Of a stretch of 8,737 nt of DNA, positions 6,309 to 8,737 are shown piece by piece. Origin of the DNA: Lachnospiraceae bacterium UBA4380 (GTDB lineage: Bacteria > Bacillota > Clostridia > Lachnospirales > Lachnospiraceae). The stretch is taken from NCBI GenBank assembly GCA_002390025.1, contig DGRU01000119.1, positions 3,204-11,940 of the forward strand, written 5' to 3'. The translations under genes were made by a program, and so were the position numbers. The stretch's first letter is position 1. Every line of letters begins with the position of its first letter. The notes under the pieces are model-generated. The model saw nothing but the letters and a program-made list of their open reading frames with translations, was not told the origin of the DNA and did not search any database.

Positions 6309-6322
6309 CAAACAATAGTTCG
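6309..6322. promoter_or_regulatory. LexA-box-like site D, just past the transcription start
   Basis: CAAAC-AATA-GTTCG matches 9 of 10 arm positions, the best site here. It starts a few bases after the predicted start point and would work as a roadblock or second operator. Confidence 0.7.
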
Positions 6323-6329
6323 AGTGAAC

Positions 6330-6335
6330 AGGAGG
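6330..6335 (+). promoter_or_regulatory. Oddly spaced ribosome binding site of the yneA-like gene
   Basis: The perfect AGGAGG is too close to ATG 6338 (2-base gap) and rather far from the in-frame ATG 6350 (14-base gap). Either translation starts inefficiently, which could suit a toxic division inhibitor, or 6350 is used. The two starts differ by only four residues. Confidence 0.6.
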
Positions 6336-6337
6336 TC

Positions 6338-6979
6338 ATGGCTGCAGATATGAACGGCATTAATGTGATGGCATGTGTACAGACAGGGCAGTCCGGAATT
6401 TCCGGTGTTTACGGAAGAGAGAGCCGGATGCAGCAGAAATATATCGTGATCTCCCGCCAGGACAGCTGCAGGAAAGCATGCGGAAGGAAGACGGAAGCCG
6501 ACTCCATGTCCGGATCAGGCAGAGATGCGGCAGGACAGGACATGCGCGCCGGGCGGACCGAACAGAGGACCGGCGGAGCCTCCTTTGCGGGGACGGCGGG
6601 AGTGAAGGAAGCCAAGAAGAGCAGCGGAAGGTCCGGGACCGGGTCGGCAGGAAGGCGGAAATCTGCCTTTGCAGTCCGTACCCTTGTACTTGCAGTGGTC
6701 TTTGCGGGAATGCTGGCAGGTTTCCAGATGATGACCAGGGCTTCCAGCCGTGAAAAAGAGCAGACCTATAAATACTACACGACAGTCACCATCGGCTATG
6801 GAGAGGACCTGTCGGATATCGTCTACCGCTACTGTGACAGGAGTGAATACGAGAGCGCGGACGCCTATGTCCGTGAGATCTGCGACATCAACAGTCTGCC
6901 CTATAAAAAGGGGATCGTGCCGGATCTCGGAGCGGGCGCTAAAATTGTCATTCCCTACTATTCCACGGAAGTGAAATGA
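6338..6979 (+). CDS. LysM membrane protein, YneA-type SOS cell-division inhibitor (extended N-terminus)
   Basis: From ATG 6338 the product has 213 residues. About 107 polar, low-complexity, Gly/Ser/Arg-rich residues come first, then a basic stop (RRK, 106-108), one membrane helix (about 110-129), a short linker and an extracytoplasmic LysM domain (about 146-208: TVTIGYGEDLSDIVYRYC, then ICDINSL and GAKIVIPYY). One TM plus LysM, divergent from lexA under a box-bearing promoter, is the YneA arrangement; YneA of Bacillus subtilis delays division during SOS. B. subtilis YneA is only about 105 residues, so the extension is unusual. The start is unsure: AGGAGG (6330-6335) is 2 bases from ATG 6338 and 14 from ATG 6350, and ATG 6428 (Met31) has GGAAG 10 bases ahead. 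Function is inferred from architecture and location. Confidence 0.8.
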   Translation: MAADMNGINVMACVQTGQSGISGVYGRESRMQQKYIVISRQDSCRKACGRKTEADSMSGSGRDAAGQDMRAGRTEQRTGGASFAGTAGVKEAKKSSGRSGTGSAGRRKSAFAVRTLVLAVVFAGMLAGFQMMTRASSREKEQTYKYYTTVTIGYGEDLSDIVYRYCDRSEYESADAYVREICDINSLPYKKGIVPDLGAGAKIVIPYYSTEVK

Positions 6980-7056
6980 CCCGGCAGGGCAATCACTGTG
7001 CAGGGTAACCGAATGCTGATTACGGATCTGTTTTCTGAATACAGCAGTTTTTTTCT

Positions 7057-7084
7057 TCCCCTCTGCTCTGCGGAGGGGATTTTT
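7057..7084 (+). terminator. Intrinsic terminator after the yneA-like gene
   Basis: TCCCCTCTGC (7057-7066) pairs with GCGGAGGGGA (7070-7079), ten pairs including one G-U, with a TCT loop, followed by TTTTT (7080-7084). Thermodynamically this is the best-formed terminator of the window for its size. A separate T7 run at 7048-7054, preceded by weak CTGT/ACAG pairing, may be an extra pause site. Confidence 0.9.
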
Positions 7085-7087
7085 GTT

Positions 7088-7127
7088 GGGAAATGATTGT
7101 ATACAATGATTCCGGAATACATTTCCC
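7088..7127. repeat. Nested palindromic element abutting a promoter
   Basis: GGGAAATG (7088-7095) and CATTTCCC (7120-7127) are perfect inverted arms. Between them lie a 12-bp palindrome ATTGTATACAAT (7096-7107) and an 8-bp palindrome TTCCGGAA (7110-7117). The element begins a few bases after the preceding terminator and touches the -35 hexamer at 7128. A binding site for a regulator of the downstream aminotransferase gene is the simplest reading; no family is recognised. Confidence 0.7.
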
Positions 7128-7157
7128 TTGACAATTTGTGCATATCTTTGTCATAAT
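7128..7157 (+). promoter_or_regulatory. Sigma-A promoter of the aminotransferase gene
   Basis: A perfect TTGACA (7128-7133), an 18-base spacer and CATAAT (7152-7157). Transcription should start near 7164, giving a leader of about 97 bases. That leader is GC-rich near 7196-7230, with a small GCCC/GGGC hairpin (7208-7218), but I recognise no riboswitch or T-box in it. Confidence 0.8.
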
Positions 7158-7260
7158 ACGGTGAAAACAAAAATAACGTTGATAGAAGCTGTGTTCCGGC
7201 CGGTTTCGCCCGTCGGGCAGCCCCTGCGCCGTTACATACCGAAGACAGGAGGACCTTTTA

Positions 7261-8574
7261 TTGAAACCTTATGCAGAAATGACAATCGAAGAACTCCACG
7301 AAGAGTATATGCATCTGCGGAAAGAATATAAGAAATATCAAAACATGGACCTGAATCTGAATATGTCCAGAGGCAAGCCCAGCCAGAAGCAGCTCGACCT
7401 GTCCATGGGCCTCATGGACGTCCTCAACTCGGATGCCGACCTCTTCTGCGAAGACGGAACAGACTGCCGCAACTACGGCGTGCTGGACGGCATCGAGGAA
7501 TGCAAGGATCTCATCGGCGACATGATGGAGAACCGCCCGGACAATATTCTGATCTACGGCAATTCTTCCCTGAATGTCATGTATGACACAGTATCCCGCG
7601 CCATGACACATGGCATCATGGGCAATACCCCCTGGTGCAAGCTCGACAAGGTGAATTTCCTTTGCCCGGTGCCCGGCTATGACAGGCATTTTGCCATTAC
7701 CGAGTATTTCGGCATCGGAATGATTCCGGTTCCCATGAGCCCCACCGGCCCCGACATGGACATGGTAGAGAGGCTTGTCTCCTCGGACGAGTCCATCAAG
7801 GGTATCTGGTGTGTTCCCAAATATGCCAACCCCACCGGCTATTCCTACAGCGATGAGACTGTGCGCCGTTTCGCAAGGCTCAAACCTGCGGCCAAGGACT
7901 TCCGTATCTTCTGGGACAATGCCTACGGGATCCATCACCTGTATGATCTGGACCAGGACTATCTGATCGAGATCCTGGCGGAGTGCAAGCGCGTCGGCAA
8001 TCCGGATATGGTCTATAAATTTGCCTCTACTTCCAAGATCACATTCCCCGGAAGCGGAATCTCCGCACTGGCGACATCCTCCAATAACCTGGAGGATATC
8101 CGCAAGCAGCTTTCCATCCAGACCATCGGCCACGACAAGGTGAATCAGCTCCGCCATGTTCGCTTTTTCGGCGACATCTCCGGAATGGTCCTTCACATGC
8201 AGAAGCACGCAGCGATCCTCCGCCCCAAGTTTGAGGCGGTTGAGGACATCCTCAAGAAGAATCTGGAGGGACTCGGAATCGGCTCCTGGACAAATCCCAA
8301 GGGCGGCTATTTCATCAGCTTCGACACACTTCCCGGCTGCGCCAAGGAGGTGGTCGCCAAGTGCAAGAAGGCGGGCGTCATGATGACCAAGGCTGGCGCC
8401 ACATGGCCCTATGGACGCGATCCCTTCGACACCAATATCCGCATTGCACCGTCCTACCCGCCGCTCGAAGACCTCAAGATCGCCACAGAGCTGTTCTCAC
8501 TCTGTGTCAAGCTGAGCAGCGCCAAGAAAATTCTCGACGAGAAAAAGGCGGAAGCGGAAGGAAAAGAAGAGTGA
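7261..8574 (+). CDS. Class I PLP-dependent aminotransferase, AspT type (probable aspartate aminotransferase)
   Basis: The 437-residue protein is a fold-type I PLP enzyme resembling the aspartate aminotransferase subgroup typified by Corynebacterium glutamicum AspT (PF12897-type). Family signatures include NMSRGKPSQKQLDLS (34-48), RNYGVLDGI (70-78), YGNSSLNVMYD (99-109) in the PLP-phosphate region, PVPGYDRHF (136-144), ANPTGYSYS (189-197), DNAY (219-222) holding the pyridine nitrogen, the Schiff-base lysine K259 in ASTSKITFPGSG, and R394 in NIRIAPSYP for the substrate carboxylate. Aspartate with 2-oxoglutarate is the likely pair, but specificity is inferred. The start is TTG at 7261, set by a perfect AGGAGG (7247-7252) with an 8-base gap; the next ATG (7279) has none. 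It appears monocistronic, with its own promoter and following hairpins. The C-terminus is a charged tail (KKAEAEGKEE). Confidence 0.92.
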   Translation: MKPYAEMTIEELHEEYMHLRKEYKKYQNMDLNLNMSRGKPSQKQLDLSMGLMDVLNSDADLFCEDGTDCRNYGVLDGIEECKDLIGDMMENRPDNILIYGNSSLNVMYDTVSRAMTHGIMGNTPWCKLDKVNFLCPVPGYDRHFAITEYFGIGMIPVPMSPTGPDMDMVERLVSSDESIKGIWCVPKYANPTGYSYSDETVRRFARLKPAAKDFRIFWDNAYGIHHLYDLDQDYLIEILAECKRVGNPDMVYKFASTSKITFPGSGISALATSSNNLEDIRKQLSIQTIGHDKVNQLRHVRFFGDISGMVLHMQKHAAILRPKFEAVEDILKKNLEGLGIGSWTNPKGGYFISFDTLPGCAKEVVAKCKKAGVMMTKAGATWPYGRDPFDTNIRIAPSYPPLEDLKIATELFSLCVKLSSAKKILDEKKAEAEGKEE

Positions 8575-8584
8575 TGCTGCCGTG

Positions 8585-8606
8585 ACCGGGCTTTCATGCC
8601 GGTTTT
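8585..8606 (+). terminator. Probable terminator of the aminotransferase gene
   Basis: ACCGG (8585-8589) pairs with CCGGT (8599-8603), with a further C-G pair across a bulge, and is followed by a short U-run (TTTT, 8603-8606). It begins 10 bases after the stop codon. The U-run is short, so read-through into the next hairpins is likely. Confidence 0.6.
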
Positions 8607-8608
8607 CA

Positions 8609-8664
8609 GGCAGGATCCGCCTGCCGGTCCCGGGCAAAGAATCCAAAAGACCCGCCCGCGGGTC
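8609..8664. repeat. Two further GC-rich hairpins downstream
   Basis: GGCAGG (8609-8614) pairs with CCTGCC (8620-8625) over a 5-base loop, and GACCCG (8649-8654) pairs with CGGGTC (8659-8664) over a 4-base loop. Neither is followed by a T-run. They may act with the preceding hairpin as a tandem 3'-end structure. Confidence 0.5.
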
Positions 8665-8683
8665 CCGGACAATGAAGAACATA

Positions 8684-8719
8684 GAGTGAAGAAAACGCTC
8701 GATAGCGTTTTCTTCACTC
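8684..8719. repeat. Perfect 16-bp stem hairpin near the window end
   Basis: GAGTGAAGAAAACGCT (8684-8699) and AGCGTTTTCTTCACTC (8704-8719) are exact inverse complements around a CGAT loop. There is no T-run after it on the plus strand and no matching one on the minus side. It may be a factor-independent end of transcription using the T-rich arm, a bidirectional terminator before a convergent gene, or one copy of a dispersed repeat; only one copy is visible here. Confidence 0.75.
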
Positions 8720-8737
8720 CGGATGTTTGTGCCGGAG
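8717..8737. repeat. Overlapping inverted repeat at the window end
   Basis: CTCCGG (8717-8722) pairs with CCGGAG (8732-8737). Its left arm shares three bases with the 16-bp stem before it, so the two hairpins compete at their junction. The repeat may extend past the window. Confidence 0.5.

Noticed and set aside
6303..6353. 16-codon leader ORF whose TGA overlaps ATG 6350
   Set aside because: Its ATG lies at or before the predicted transcription start (about 6305) and it has no ribosome site, so the ATGA overlap is probably chance.
7132..7142. 11-mer CAATTTGTGCA shared by the aminotransferase promoter and the lexA leader repeat
   Set aside because: Dozens of exact 11-mer matches are expected by chance within a window of this size counting both strands, so it is not evidence of shared regulation.
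7158..7260. Possible riboswitch or T-box in the aminotransferase leader
   Set aside because: I find no T-box sequence, specifier-like stem or known aptamer core, and no terminator before the start codon.
7258..8208. 316-residue open frame antisense to the aminotransferase
   Set aside because: It is a shadow of a clearly coding sense frame and has no family features of its own.

Overview
The window looks like chromosome of a moderately high-GC Clostridia species, most likely a Lachnospiraceae member. The grounds are the gene order rpmA-obgE-yhbY-nadD-yqeK-rsfS, the protein signatures, strong AGGAGG-type ribosome sites, GTG and TTG starts, a Gram-positive type lexA/yneA-like SOS pair, and coding DNA rich in C/G-ending codons. 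Genus cannot be fixed from the sequence alone. There is no rRNA, tRNA, CRISPR array, transposase or phage gene, and every gene is in an ordinary housekeeping or accessory-metabolic class.

Layout. Positions 1-5089 form one plus-strand cluster: the 3' end of rpmA (ribosomal protein L27), obgE (ribosome-assembly GTPase), yhbY (CRM-domain protein of the large-subunit precursor), nadD (NAD synthesis), yqeK (HD-domain Ap4A hydrolase), rsfS (ribosome silencing factor) and an MntE-like cation diffusion facilitator. yqeK/rsfS and rsfS/CDF overlap, so those three are probably translationally coupled. The cluster ends at a strong two-tier hairpin (5163-5221) that also serves the convergent lexA transcript. 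Its 3' tail has been amplified into six 15-bp T-rich tandem copies (5217-5306). The rest of that gap, 5311-5439, holds nothing recognisable.

Positions 5440-6979 are a divergent SOS unit. lexA (minus strand) and a TM + LysM protein of the YneA cell-division-inhibitor type (plus strand) flank a control region with four LexA-box-like sites. One box sits inside a near-consensus promoter and one just past its start point. The lexA leader carries an 18-bp repeat. The YneA-like protein has an unusually long polar N-terminal segment.

Positions 6980-8737 hold a strong terminator, a nested palindromic element abutting a sigma-A promoter, a TTG-started class I aminotransferase of the AspT type, and a 160-bp tail packed with hairpins. 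The last of these is a perfect 16-bp stem with an overlapping second inverted repeat cut by the window end.

Together the genes cover ribosome biogenesis and dormancy, nucleotide/NAD housekeeping, metal export, DNA-damage control of division and amino-acid metabolism. I see no clearly novel multi-gene system. The most interesting items are the SOS divergon with its extended division inhibitor, the amplified terminator tail, and several unexplained palindromes and repeats in the intergenic regions.
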